This document shows, in pieces, positions 18,909 through 27,352 of a stretch of 64,000 nt of DNA; positions within the stretch are counted from its first letter, which is position 1; each line of letters opens with the position of its first letter. A model generated the notes under the pieces. The model was not told the DNA's origin, searched no databases, and worked only from the letters and a program-made list of their open reading frames with translations. The translations under genes were made by a program, and so were the position numbers. The DNA comes from Rhodopseudomonas palustris HaA2 (GTDB lineage Bacteria; Pseudomonadota; Alphaproteobacteria; Rhizobiales; Xanthobacteraceae): contig NC_007778.1 in NCBI RefSeq assembly GCF_000013365.1, forward strand, positions 5,070,501 to 5,134,500. The letters are read 5' to 3'.

Positions 18909-19421
18909 ATGCGTCTATGTAATTCTGAAAGATTGAACAGACTCATGGAACTCGGTGATCTGCGTATAGTAGCGGATGAAAATCGGATTGTATTTCTTGA
19001 CGATTTTCGAATCGGACTTCGGCTGCAAAACAGACTTCAACAGATAGAGGGACCGATCAATCTATCACAAGATTCTCCTCCAGCAGCAATTGAGCGGCCA
19101 TTGGCTCCAAGGGGAATGATGCGTGGAGAATGGGGACTCGCATTTTCCGTTGAACGTCTTTCGGTCTCTGAGAGACTGATCGGATTTTTGAACACACGTT
19201 CGAAGTATGCCCGTCTTGGCTTGGAAACTATGGGGTCATCATGGCTAATTGCGCCGGGATTTGGATACAATGACCCGACAAGCGTGGTCTTTGAAGTCAT
19301 CGCCCACAACGATCTTACGGGATTTTCGTCCCATATCTCATATGCATACACTATGTTCTTCGAACTCGATCATCCTGTCCGCCTCGATGGTCGAAGCTAT
19401 GGCGGGCGTTTCCCGCACTAG
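18909..19421 (+). CDS. dCTP deaminase/dUTPase-like fold protein
   Basis: 170 residues. NTRSKYARLGLET (96-107) followed by APGFGYNDPTSVVFEVIAHN (115-134) copies the GRSSLARLGL...DPGF...LE layout of dCTP deaminases, with Glu129 at the position of the catalytic glutamate. The N-terminal part is shortened relative to Dcd, and the similarity is distant, so the substrate may differ. Last gene of the HIT operon. In the family, dCTP deaminases supply dUTP or act in phage defence by dNTP depletion; either role here is inference from neighbours. Confidence 0.65.
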   Translation: MRLCNSERLNRLMELGDLRIVADENRIVFLDDFRIGLRLQNRLQQIEGPINLSQDSPPAAIERPLAPRGMMRGEWGLAFSVERLSVSERLIGFLNTRSKYARLGLETMGSSWLIAPGFGYNDPTSVVFEVIAHNDLTGFSSHISYAYTMFFELDHPVRLDGRSYGGRFPH

Positions 19422-19516
19422 CCGGATAGAGTCGAAGACGAGTCATTACGTCAGAGCTGATTCTGAAATGGTGCACCGATTGGTCGCAATATAAATGCAG
19501 TTGCCTCGAAGACACT

Positions 19517-20173
19517 TTAAGCGTGGCCGGCTTCGGCCGACAGCATGCCCGGCTCGATGCCGAGCTTGTGCAGCGCGCGGTCGTATTTCTCTTCGATGTC
19601 GTTGCCGAACACCAAATCCGCGTCGGCGTCGCAATGCAGCCAGCCATTGTCCTGGATCTCGGTCTCGAGCTGGCCCGGCGCCCAGCCGGCATAGCCGAGC
19701 GCCAGGATGGCGTGCTTCGGGCCGGCGCCGCTGGCGATCGCCCGGAGGATGTCGACGGTCGCGGTCAGAGAAATGCCGTCATCGATCGGCAGGGTCGCGT
19801 CCTTGATGAAGAAGTCGCTCGAATGCAGCACGAAGCCGCGGCCGGTTTCCACCGGCCCGCCCCGCAACACCTTCATGGACTCGGCGTGATCCGGCAGCTT
19901 GATCTGCTCGGGCTTCTCGACGATGTCGAGTTGCACCAGCAATTCGGGAAAATCGATGCTGCCGGCGGGGCGATTGACGATGATGCCCATCGCGCCTTCC
20001 GAGGAATGCGCGCAGATGTAGATCACCGACCGCGCGAAGCGCTCGTCTTCCATCACCGGCATCGCGATCAGCAACTGACCGTCGAGATAGTCGCCCTGCT
20101 CGATCGGCCCCGCGTTGCCGGGCTCTCGGCCCGATCTATCGCCTGACTTGGGTCTTTTGGACTTAGTCACCAT
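19517..20173 (-). CDS. yqgE: YqgE/AlgH family protein (UPF0301)
   Basis: 218 residues from ATG at 20173 (GAGGA 6 bases upstream); an alternative ATG further up would add about 15 residues. The motifs [36 protein letters not shown] and [14 protein letters not shown] identify UPF0301. A conserved, cytoplasmic protein of unknown biochemistry, linked in some bacteria to alginate or transcription control. It returns to the GC-rich core codon use, so the edge of the accessory block lies in 19422-19516. Confidence 0.92.
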   Translation of the reverse strand: MVTKSKRPKSGDRSGREPGNAGPIEQGDYLDGQLLIAMPVMEDERFARSVIYICAHSSEGAMGIIVNRPAGSIDFPELLVQLDIVEKPEQIKLPDHAESMKVLRGGPVETGRGFVLHSSDFFIKDATLPIDDGISLTATVDILRAIASGAGPKHAILALGYAGWAPGQLETEIQDNGWLHCDADADLVFGNDIEEKYDRALHKLGIEPGMLSAEAGHA

Positions 20174-20306
20174 CAGGGATCCTCGCGTTGCATCATTATC
20201 CTGATATTGGGTGCGCATCCTGTCAATCAACCAGTCGCCGCAGGCTGGCCGCCGAATCACGGCCAATTCAGTGGTTCTTCCTGGTCCCAGTGCGTAAATA
20301 CGTCAC

Positions 20307-21134
20307 ATGATCGCAATCGTTCCGCTCCGCGCGGCCCTGCTCACCGCTCTCCTCGTCGTCTGCGCCGGCGCGCGCGCCGACGACGCCTCGCCGTGGATCA
20401 ATGAACCCTATTCCGCCGTGCGGCTGCTCGCCGGGTCGCGCAGCGGCGCGGTGCTGCTGGGTGGAATTGCGTTCCAGTTGCAGCCGGGCTGGAAGACCTA
20501 TTGGCGCACCCCGGGCGATTCCGGCGTGCCGCCGCGGTTCGACTTCTCCAAGTCCGACAATGTCGAGGCGGTGACGATCCTGTGGCCGGCGCCGACGGCC
20601 TTCCCCGACGGTGCGGGCGGCACGTCGCTCGGCTACGAGTCGCATGTCGTGCTGCCGCTGCGCATTGTGGCGAAGAATGCCGACAAGCCGGTGACGCTGC
20701 GCGCCGCGATCAGCTACGCGGTGTGCGAGAAGCTGTGCGTTCCGGTCGAAGCCAGTGCCGAACTCGCCTTCAACAACGTGGCGAGTACGCAGGACAGCGC
20801 GCTCGCCGCGGCGCTCGACACCGTTCCGGTACCGGCCAATGTCGGCGATCCCAATCCGCTGACGATCCGCGACGTGGTGTTGCGCGGCGATACCGAAGTG
20901 TGGGTCGATGTCGTCGCGCCTCCGGCGAACGAGGTCCGCCTGTTCGTCGAAGGCCCGACGCCGGACTGGGCGCTGCCGATCCCGAAACGGAGTCCGAATG
21001 CACCGGAGGGCGTGCAACGCTTCACCTTTCCCCTCGAAGGTCTGCCTTCGGGCGCGCATGCCGAAGGCGCGGCGCTGAAATTCACCCTGGTCGGGCCGGA
21101 GAAATCCTACGAGTTCAACGTCAATCTGAACTGA
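20307..21134 (+). CDS. Periplasmic DsbD-alpha-like thiol:disulfide interchange domain protein
   Basis: 275 residues with a signal peptide (residues 1-24, cut after ARA). The body is the N-terminal immunoglobulin-like domain of DsbD type: GIAFQLQPGWKTYWRTPGDSGVPPRFDF is the signature of DsbD/CycZ-alpha domains, and the pair CEKLC (about residues 136-140) is the redox-active cysteine motif. There is no membrane portion, so it acts free in the periplasm, probably receiving electrons for cytochrome c maturation or metal handling. Divergent from yqgE. Confidence 0.85.
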   Translation: MIAIVPLRAALLTALLVVCAGARADDASPWINEPYSAVRLLAGSRSGAVLLGGIAFQLQPGWKTYWRTPGDSGVPPRFDFSKSDNVEAVTILWPAPTAFPDGAGGTSLGYESHVVLPLRIVAKNADKPVTLRAAISYAVCEKLCVPVEASAELAFNNVASTQDSALAAALDTVPVPANVGDPNPLTIRDVVLRGDTEVWVDVVAPPANEVRLFVEGPTPDWALPIPKRSPNAPEGVQRFTFPLEGLPSGAHAEGAALKFTLVGPEKSYEFNVNLN

Positions 21135-21159
21135 GCGCGTCGCGCCAGCACGCGCGCGC

Positions 21160-22074
21160 TCAGCTCGGGAGGCGGCGCTTCGGCCCCAGCCGGTCGGCCA
21201 GGAACGCCGCCAGCACCTCGACCCGCGCCGGCCGGGGGCCGCCGGGCGGCATCACCAGATGCACCGAGCCTTCGCGCTGGTGCCAGCCCTGCAGGATCAC
21301 CTCGACCGCGCCGGCAGCGATGGCGTCGCCGACGATGAACTCCGGCAGATCGGCGATGCCGAGCCCCGCGATCACCGCCGGCAGCACCGCCTCGCCATTG
21401 TTGACACGGAGCGGGCCGGACGGCCGCACCGACGCCTGTTCGCCTTCCGCATTGGTGTAGGTCCAGACATTCGGCGTCGACAAATAGGCGTAGCCGAAGC
21501 AGCGATGCGCGGCGAGATGCATCGGATGCGTCGGGCGGCCGTGCTGCGCCAGATAGGCCTTCGATGCCACCGTGTAGCGCGGCATCGCGCACAGCCGCCG
21601 CGCCACCAGCGACGAATCCGGCAATGAGGCGATCCGCACGCCTGCGTCGAAGCCCTCGCCGATCAGATCGACCATCGCATCCGACAGATGCAGGTCGATC
21701 GAGACCTCGGGATAGGCGGCGAGGAAGTCCGGCAGCAGCGGCGCGATCACCTTGACGCCGAAGGTCATCGGCACCGCCAGCCGCACCAGGCCGCGCGGCG
21801 CGGCCGACTGCGCCAGCGCCTCGCTTTCCGCCGCCTCGCCGTCGGCGAGCAATTGCGCGGCGCGCTCGGCCAGCCGCTGGCCGGCGTCGGTGAGCGCCAG
21901 CCGCCGCGACGTCCGATTGAACAGCCGGGCGCCGAGCCGCGCCTCGAGCCGCGTCACCGCCTTCGACACCGTCGCCTTGGACAGCGCCAGCTCGGCCGCG
22001 GTGGCCGCAAAGGATCGCAACTCGACGACCTTGGCGAAGATCGCCAGCGCTTCGAAATCCGGCAGCTTGGTCAT
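21160..22074 (-). CDS. LysR family transcriptional regulator
   Basis: 304 residues. The winged HTH is at residues 7-66 (FAATAAELALSKATVSKAVTRLE), followed by a typical effector-binding domain. It is close to regulators placed divergently from pirin and WrbA genes, as here: the pirin gene starts 138 bases away on the other strand. The intergenic region has ATTGGAAACAATTAGTTTCAAT-like inverted half-sites (about 22098-22122), a plausible operator. Probable role: response to quinone or electrophile stress. Confidence 0.92.
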   Translation of the reverse strand: MTKLPDFEALAIFAKVVELRSFAATAAELALSKATVSKAVTRLEARLGARLFNRTSRRLALTDAGQRLAERAAQLLADGEAAESEALAQSAAPRGLVRLAVPMTFGVKVIAPLLPDFLAAYPEVSIDLHLSDAMVDLIGEGFDAGVRIASLPDSSLVARRLCAMPRYTVASKAYLAQHGRPTHPMHLAAHRCFGYAYLSTPNVWTYTNAEGEQASVRPSGPLRVNNGEAVLPAVIAGLGIADLPEFIVGDAIAAGAVEVILQGWHQREGSVHLVMPPGGPRPARVEVLAAFLADRLGPKRRLPS

Positions 22075-22211
22075 GCCTCAGCTCGCATTAGGACGTTATT
22101 GGAAACAATTAGTTTCAATCATTTCTATTTCTGAAATGCAAGCGAGCCACTATTCCAATACCCAACACCTCACCGGCGCCCGATGACGGCGCCAAACACG
22201 GGAGATTTCCC

Positions 22212-22910
22212 ATGATCGAAGTTCGACCCTTCAACAAGCTCGGCGGCGCCGACCACGGCTGGCTCAAGGCGCGGCATCACTTCTCGTTCGCGAGCTATTA
22301 CGACCCTGCCAAAATGGGCCACGGCGCCCTGCGGGTCTGGAACGACGACGAGATCGCTCCCAACACCGGCTTTCCGCCGCACCCGCATCGCGACATGGAG
22401 ATCATCACCTATGTCCGCGACGGCGCCATCACCCACGAGGATTCGCTCGGCAACCGCGGCCGCACCGAGGCCGGCGACGTGCAGGTGATGAGCGCAGGCT
22501 CGGGCGTGCGGCATTCGGAATACAATCTGGAGCCCGAGACCACCCGGATCTTCCAGATCTGGATCGAGCCGACGCAGGCCGGCGGCCAGCCGACCTGGGG
22601 TTCCAAGCCGTTCCCGAAGGCCGACCGCTCCGGCAAGCTCGTCACCATCGCCTCCGGCCTCAAGGGCGACCATGACGCACTGCCGATCCGGGCCGATGCG
22701 CGGGTGCTCGCCACCACGCTGAAGGCCGGCGAGAGCGCCGAATACGACGCCGACGCCAGCCGGCATCTCTATCTGGTGCCGGCGGCGGGCAGCGTCGAGG
22801 TCAACGGCGTCCGTGTCGATGCCCGCGACGGCGCCGCGATCCGCAACGAAGCCAGGCTGACGATCACCGCGCTCGAAGACGCCGAGCTGGTGCTGGTCGA
22901 CGCGGCGTAA
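22212..22910 (+). CDS. Pirin family protein
   Basis: 232 residues of the bicupin pirin fold. The metal site is FPPHPHRDMEIITY with HEDSLGN later and E in the second half; these residues match the Fe/Zn-binding motif of E. coli YhhW, a quercetin 2,3-dioxygenase-like enzyme. Cytoplasmic. Start at 22212 with GGAG 8 bases before. With the LysR gene and WrbA it forms a compact quinone/flavonoid stress cluster, though a REP-like repeat separates it from wrbA. Confidence 0.92.
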   Translation: MIEVRPFNKLGGADHGWLKARHHFSFASYYDPAKMGHGALRVWNDDEIAPNTGFPPHPHRDMEIITYVRDGAITHEDSLGNRGRTEAGDVQVMSAGSGVRHSEYNLEPETTRIFQIWIEPTQAGGQPTWGSKPFPKADRSGKLVTIASGLKGDHDALPIRADARVLATTLKAGESAEYDADASRHLYLVPAAGSVEVNGVRVDARDGAAIRNEARLTITALEDAELVLVDAA

Positions 22911-22972
22911 GGCTGCAGCCGCAAACCCGAAGCGGCGCCGTGCGTTGGCATGGCGTCGCATCGCTTCCCTCA

Positions 22973-23068
22973 GGTCATGCGCGGGCTTGACCCGCGCATC
23001 CATCCTTCTTCGCAAGAGAGTCCTGACGAAGGAGATGGATGGCCGGGTCAAGCCCGGCCATGACGGCT
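22973..23068. repeat. REP-like palindromic repeat (second copy of the 6214 family)
   Basis: GTCATGCGCGGGCTTGACCC at the left and GGGTCAAGCCCGGCCATGAC at the right, with CATCCATCC/GGATGG inner arms. Lies between pirin and wrbA and could shape mRNA decay between them. Confidence 0.85.
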
Positions 23069-23119
23069 GACTAACAACTCGACGACTCCCCACCCATCCC
23101 CACCCCAACGGAGACTCCC

Positions 23120-23719
23120 ATGGCGAAGGTTCTGGTTCTTTACTACTCGGCTTACGGCCACATCGAGACGATGGCCAATGCGGTCGCGGAAGGCGCGCGC
23201 GAGGCCGGCGCGACGGTCGATATCAAGCGCGTCCCCGAGCTGGTGCCGCCGGACGTCGCCAAGGCGTCGTACTACAAGCTCGACCAGGCCGCGCCGGTCG
23301 CGACCATCGACGATCTCGCCAATTACGACGCGATCATCGTCGGCACCGGCACCCGGTTCGGCCGGATGGCGTCGCAGATGGCGAACTTCCTCGATCAGGC
23401 CGGCGGGCTGTGGGCGAAGGGCGCGCTGAACGGCAAGGTCGGTGGCGCCTTCACCTCGACCGCGACCCAGCACGGCGGCCAGGAAACCACACTGTTCTCG
23501 ATCATCACCAACCTGCTGCATTTCGGCATGGTGGTGGTCGGCCTCAATTACGGCTTCCAGGGCCAGATGACGCTCGGCGAAATCACCGGCGGCGCCCCTT
23601 ACGGCGCGACCACGCTGACCGGCGGCGACGGCGCGCGGCAGCCGAGCGCCAACGAACTCGCCGGCGCGCGCTATCAGGGCAAGACCATCGCCGAGACCGC
23701 GATCAAGCTGCACGGCTGA
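23120..23719 (+). CDS. wrbA: NAD(P)H:quinone oxidoreductase WrbA
   Basis: 199 residues, flavodoxin-like, with [14 protein letters not shown] at the FMN phosphate loop, [19 protein letters not shown] and [15 protein letters not shown], which are WrbA signatures. Performs two-electron reduction of quinones to protect from redox cycling. Start at 23120 preceded by GGAG. Located in the LysR/pirin neighbourhood; usual WrbA length. Confidence 0.96.
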   Translation: MAKVLVLYYSAYGHIETMANAVAEGAREAGATVDIKRVPELVPPDVAKASYYKLDQAAPVATIDDLANYDAIIVGTGTRFGRMASQMANFLDQAGGLWAKGALNGKVGGAFTSTATQHGGQETTLFSIITNLLHFGMVVVGLNYGFQGQMTLGEITGGAPYGATTLTGGDGARQPSANELAGARYQGKTIAETAIKLHG

Positions 23720-23773
23720 TCGGCCGCGACGGGCGCGGTGCGCGATCCCGCGCGCCGCACCCAGCCGGGCCGG

Positions 23774-24262
23774 TCAGGCGTCGAGCGCCGGCACACCGGC
23801 GCCGGCGTGATAGCGGCTGCCGAAGAACACCAGCGGTGCGTCGTCGCGATGATCGCAGGCGGTGACCTCGGCGATCAGCATCAGATGATCGCCGAGCTCG
23901 ATCTGTCGCACCAGGCTGCAGGCGAAGAAGGCGAGACAGTCGGGCAGCCGCGGCAGCGCGTCGGTCCATTCGTAGCGAAGGTCGTGGCGGGCAGCGCCGC
24001 GGCCGGCGAAGTGGCTGGACAGCGCTGCCGCGGTGTCCGCCAGCACGTTGACGCCGTAGCGGCCGCTCGCCGTGATCGCCGCCCGGGTACGGCCGGGCTT
24101 CGCCAGGAACAGCACCGTCGGCGGCGACAGCGTCACGGTGACGAAGCTGTTCACCGTCATGCCGCAGACCTCGCCGTCTCGGTCGAGCGCCGTGATCACC
24201 GTCACGCCGGTGGCGAAGCGTGACGCCGCCGCGCGAAACCGCTCCGGATCGGCGCGCGGCAT
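23774..24262 (-). CDS. Flavin reductase (StyB-like) of a two-component monooxygenase
   Basis: 162 residues, flavin-reductase-like FMN-binding split barrel: FATGVTVITALDRDGEVCGMTVNSFVTVTLSPPTVLF is the hallmark. It supplies reduced FAD or FMN to a partner oxygenase. Its start lies 3 bases after the stop of the EthD-like gene, and the StyA-like oxygenase precedes that, so it is the last gene of the operon. The length and domain match StyB. Confidence 0.88.
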   Translation of the reverse strand: MPRADPERFRAAASRFATGVTVITALDRDGEVCGMTVNSFVTVTLSPPTVLFLAKPGRTRAAITASGRYGVNVLADTAAALSSHFAGRGAARHDLRYEWTDALPRLPDCLAFFACSLVRQIELGDHLMLIAEVTACDHRDDAPLVFFGSRYHAGAGVPALDA

Positions 24263-24265
24263 CGC

Positions 24266-24565
24266 TCAGCCCTCCACCGCATAGTGCATCAGCTGCGCAC
24301 CCTTCGGCGAGTAGTTCGGCACGTCGGCGGCGACCTTGGCGCCGATCTCCGATTGCAGCGCCTGCCCCATCGCCTCGGCGCTATCGAACAACGCGGTGAA
24401 CACACAGAACGGCGCATCGCCGGGCCCGAGCGGCGCCGGGAAGCCGTAGGCGCAGGATCCCAGCCCGGGCAATTGCTTCGCCAGCGGCACGTGAATCTTG
24501 ACGTAGTAATCCTTGAAGCGGGCCGGATCGTCCGGCGGCGGATACAGTACGGTGAGGCAATGCAT
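24266..24565 (-). CDS. EthD family protein
   Basis: 99 residues with the dimeric alpha-beta barrel pattern of EthD: CLTVLYPPPDDPARFKDYYVKIHVPLAKQLPG. Members assist cytochrome P450 or monooxygenase systems or catalyse small decarboxylations or cyclisations; its role here is unknown. It sits between the StyA-like oxygenase and the flavin reductase, an arrangement not typical of plain sty operons. A palindromic repeat separates it from the oxygenase gene. Confidence 0.85.
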   Translation of the reverse strand: MHCLTVLYPPPDDPARFKDYYVKIHVPLAKQLPGLGSCAYGFPAPLGPGDAPFCVFTALFDSAEAMGQALQSEIGAKVAADVPNYSPKGAQLMHYAVEG

Positions 24566-24590
24566 TGGTCTTCTCCATCAACTCTCTCTC

Positions 24591-24670
24591 CGTCATTGCG
24601 AGCGAAGCGAAGCAATCCAGCGCAGTGCACCGAGCTGGATTGCTTCGTCGCTTCGCTCCTCGCAATGACG
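24591..24670. repeat. Palindromic repeat (CGTCATTGCGAG...AAGCAATCCA family)
   Basis: CGTCATTGCGAGCGAAGCGAAGCAATCCAG and its inverted form flank a short loop. It lies inside the oxygenase operon, between StyA-like and EthD-like genes. Another copy is at 55892-55975. Confidence 0.88.
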
Positions 24671-24689
24671 GGGTTTAAGCCCACACCAC

Positions 24690-25940
24690 TCACGCCGCCT
24701 GCGGCTGCTGCGCGCGCTCGGAGCTGGCACGCGCGATCCAGGCCTCGATCCGTCGCGGGGTCGAAATCCGGTCCCACTGCACTTCCGGATAGTTGAAATT
24801 CTCGGTGAATTCGTCGGCCAGCGCCTTGTTCTGGCCCATCGTGCCGAGCAGCGCACCGAGCGATGGCGACGGCGGCGCCAGCATCAGATTGGTCCAGCGC
24901 GACGCCGCGAGCACACGGTCCTGCCGTTTCAGATCGACCTTCTCGCAGAAGCGGACATCCAGTACCTCGCTGGCGACGATCTCCTCGCCGAGCACGAAGG
25001 CGGCGTAAGAAGCCATGTTGGCGCCCTGCCCCATCATCGGGTCGACCACCGAATGAACGTCGCCGAGCGCGATCGCACATTTGCCGTCGGGAAATTCGAA
25101 CGTGGTGTTGCGCACCGTCGGCACCACGCCGCCCTGCAGCAGATCCTGCTCCTGCGCGAGGTCGAAGCGCGCGGTGTCGATCCGGTCGAACGTCGTCGGG
25201 TGATGTTTCTCGAGCTTCGCCAGCAACGTGTCCAGGAAATGCGCCCGGTTCTTCGCATAGTCGAGCGTCGCGAGGTCTTCGAGATCGCCGCCCGGCACAT
25301 TCTCCATCAGCAGCGCGGTGGCGATGCCGTCGAAGGTCAGGGTCGGAATCACGATCATCTCGCCGTGGCCGGGTGAGACCGACAGCGTGACATTCATCGG
25401 GTTGTTCTGCCGGACGCCCTTGTACAGCCCGACACAGAGGCGACGTTGCGGCTGGGTGTAGGGCGTGAGATCCGGACGATACGGAAACAACTGCCCGAAG
25501 CCGCCCTTGCCGGTCGACACCACCAGCAGCTCGAAGCGATCGACCAGCGCCGGGATATCGTCTTCCTCGATCCTGCGGCATTCGATCTTGCCGCCGCGGC
25601 GCATGAATTCCTCCATCAGCACCGGCAGATAGACGCGGTAGTCCACCGCGCGGCTCGGCCTGCTGAAGTCGCCGCGAAATCGCAACGGCTCGGGAAAATT
25701 GAAGACGTGGTCGTGATACGTGTAGTGCAGCTCGGCGGCCGACCACTGATCGATGCCGAGATAGTGCTCGCGCGCGAGGGTGACGTGATGGTGCGCCACG
25801 GTATTGAGCAGGCGACTGTCACGATAGTCGGACGGCTCGCGATCGGTGATGATGACGGCGTCGACGCCGTGTTTCTGCAGGTACAGGGCCAGATGCAGGC
25901 CGCCCACGCCGGCCCCGATGATTCCGATCGTCCGCTTCAT
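24690..25940 (-). CDS. Styrene/indole monooxygenase-like FAD oxygenase (StyA-like)
   Basis: 416 residues. The Rossmann FAD site is IGIIGAGVGGLHLALYLQKHG (residues 5-25), and the second FAD motif ALGDVHSVVDPMMGQGANMASY is around 295-320, as in StyA-type group E flavoprotein monooxygenases. Such enzymes use FADH2 from a separate reductase, here the gene at 23774, to epoxidise styrene or indole, in the cytoplasm. No styrene isomerase or aldehyde dehydrogenase genes follow, so the native substrate may not be styrene. It is divergent from a LysR gene 111 bases away. Confidence 0.9.
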   Translation of the reverse strand: MKRTIGIIGAGVGGLHLALYLQKHGVDAVIITDREPSDYRDSRLLNTVAHHHVTLAREHYLGIDQWSAAELHYTYHDHVFNFPEPLRFRGDFSRPSRAVDYRVYLPVLMEEFMRRGGKIECRRIEEDDIPALVDRFELLVVSTGKGGFGQLFPYRPDLTPYTQPQRRLCVGLYKGVRQNNPMNVTLSVSPGHGEMIVIPTLTFDGIATALLMENVPGGDLEDLATLDYAKNRAHFLDTLLAKLEKHHPTTFDRIDTARFDLAQEQDLLQGGVVPTVRNTTFEFPDGKCAIALGDVHSVVDPMMGQGANMASYAAFVLGEEIVASEVLDVRFCEKVDLKRQDRVLAASRWTNLMLAPPSPSLGALLGTMGQNKALADEFTENFNYPEVQWDRISTPRRIEAWIARASSERAQQPQAA

Positions 25941-26051
25941 GTCAGCCTCCCTTGGATGAGTTGTTGTTCTGGTTGATCGCAGCGTAGGAGCGGCCTTGAC
26001 GGGCGTCTACGGAATGAACAGGATATGATTTATTCCACTCAGGAATGATCG

Positions 26052-26978
26052 ATGGATCGTCTCGATTGCCTCAGAGCGTTCGTGAAGACGATGGAAGGCG
26101 GCAGTTTCTCCGGCGCCGCCAAAGAGCTCGGTCTCGGCCAGCCGGCTGTCAGCAAGCGGATCGCATTGCTCGAGAAGGAATTCGGCTCGCAGCTATTCAT
26201 GCGCAACACCCGCAAGCTGACGCCGACCCGGGAGGCCCACCGCATCTACGACCTGGCACGGCAGGCGCTGAGCTGTATCGAGATGGCGCGGGCGAGCATC
26301 GCGGAGGCGCCGGCGGTGCCGACCGGGATGTTGCGGCTGGGCGTGCCGTCGTCGTTCGGCCGGCACTACATCATGCCGGTGATCGAGCAATATCTGCGCG
26401 ACTATCCGCAGGTGAAGGTCGACATCCGGTTCAGCGAACAGACCGTCAATCTGGTCGAGGACGGCATCGAACTGGCGTTGCGGATCGGTGATCTGGAGTC
26501 CAGCTCACTCAAGGCGCGGCGGATCGGCCTGGTGCGGCGTTTCCTGGTGGCGACGCCGGCCTATCTGCGCCGGCAGCCGCAGCCGCAGCTCCCCGGCGAT
26601 CTGAAGAACCTGCATTGCATCGCCTACGCGCGGCTGTCGCCGGCCAACCAATGGGCCTTCGACTCCGAGCTGGGGCGCCATGTCGTGCAAATCTCCGCCT
26701 CCATTATGGTCGACGACGCCGATGCGATGAAGCAGGCGGTGCTGCAGAATCTCGGCGTCGCCATTCTGCCGGCGTGGAGTGCCGCCGATGCGGTGCGAAG
26801 TGGCGAGATGGAGATCGTGCTGCCGGAATTCGCCGTTCCGGCGCTGCCGTTGAATGCGGTCTATGCCGACACGCAATGGATGTCGCTGCGGGCCCGATGC
26901 TTTCTCGACCTGCTGATCGCCCGGTCGCACCGGTTCAGCGAGGATGTCGACGGCGCCGGGCCGCCCCGCCGCTTTTAA
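26052..26978 (+). CDS. LysR family transcriptional regulator
   Basis: 308 residues with the LysR HTH at about 2-60 (DRLDCLRAFVKTMEGGSFSGAAKELGLGQPAVSKRI) and a C-terminal effector domain. Divergent from the StyA-like operon, 111 bases apart; regulation of that operon is the natural inference. TGTTCATTCCGTAG and related AT-rich sequence in the spacer could hold the binding site. Confidence 0.93.
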   Translation: MDRLDCLRAFVKTMEGGSFSGAAKELGLGQPAVSKRIALLEKEFGSQLFMRNTRKLTPTREAHRIYDLARQALSCIEMARASIAEAPAVPTGMLRLGVPSSFGRHYIMPVIEQYLRDYPQVKVDIRFSEQTVNLVEDGIELALRIGDLESSSLKARRIGLVRRFLVATPAYLRRQPQPQLPGDLKNLHCIAYARLSPANQWAFDSELGRHVVQISASIMVDDADAMKQAVLQNLGVAILPAWSAADAVRSGEMEIVLPEFAVPALPLNAVYADTQWMSLRARCFLDLLIARSHRFSEDVDGAGPPRRF

Positions 26979-27077
26979 TGCAGATGCATCTAATTCTGCA
27001 TGGCAGCTCCGCCGCCTGCGGCACTTCTACGCACCCCCCGCCGCCCCCATCTCCGAACGACCTTCGGAGATGGACGA

Positions 27078-27227
27078 ATGATCGAGATGTATTTCATGCT
27101 TCAGCTCGCCCGCAGCCCGCTGCAGGTGATGGCCAAGCGGCTGGTCTGCAAGAGCCTCAGCATCGCCACCCACGGCAAGCGGCAATGCCGCGATTGCACC
27201 GGCGTCACGCCGCCCGACGCAGACTGA
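27078..27227 (+). CDS. Possible small basic protein
   Basis: 49 residues from ATG at 27078 with GGAG 7 bases upstream; the frame is open from 27000 but the upstream part is proline-rich and unlikely. The sequence ends in a CRDCTG motif with two more cysteines earlier, so it may bind metal. It is followed by a stem-loop at 27275. No family known; coding status uncertain. Confidence 0.35.
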   Translation: MIEMYFMLQLARSPLQVMAKRLVCKSLSIATHGKRQCRDCTGVTPPDAD

Positions 27228-27274
27228 AGGTCCGGGGCAACGACGCCCCGCTGCAATCGATCCGCTCTCGACAA

Positions 27275-27299
27275 ACGGCCTCCCGCTCGGGAGGCCGTT
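27275..27299 (+). terminator. Stem-loop, possible terminator
   Basis: ACGGCCTCCCGCTCGGGAGGCCGT is a perfect stem with a tiny loop, but only TT follows on either strand, so it may be a weak terminator between the small gene and the convergent oxidoreductase operon. Confidence 0.5.
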
Positions 27300-27352
27300 C
27301 GACGTCGGCGTCGACGTTTTCGGACCGGCGGGCCTCGCCGCCGACCCGCAGC

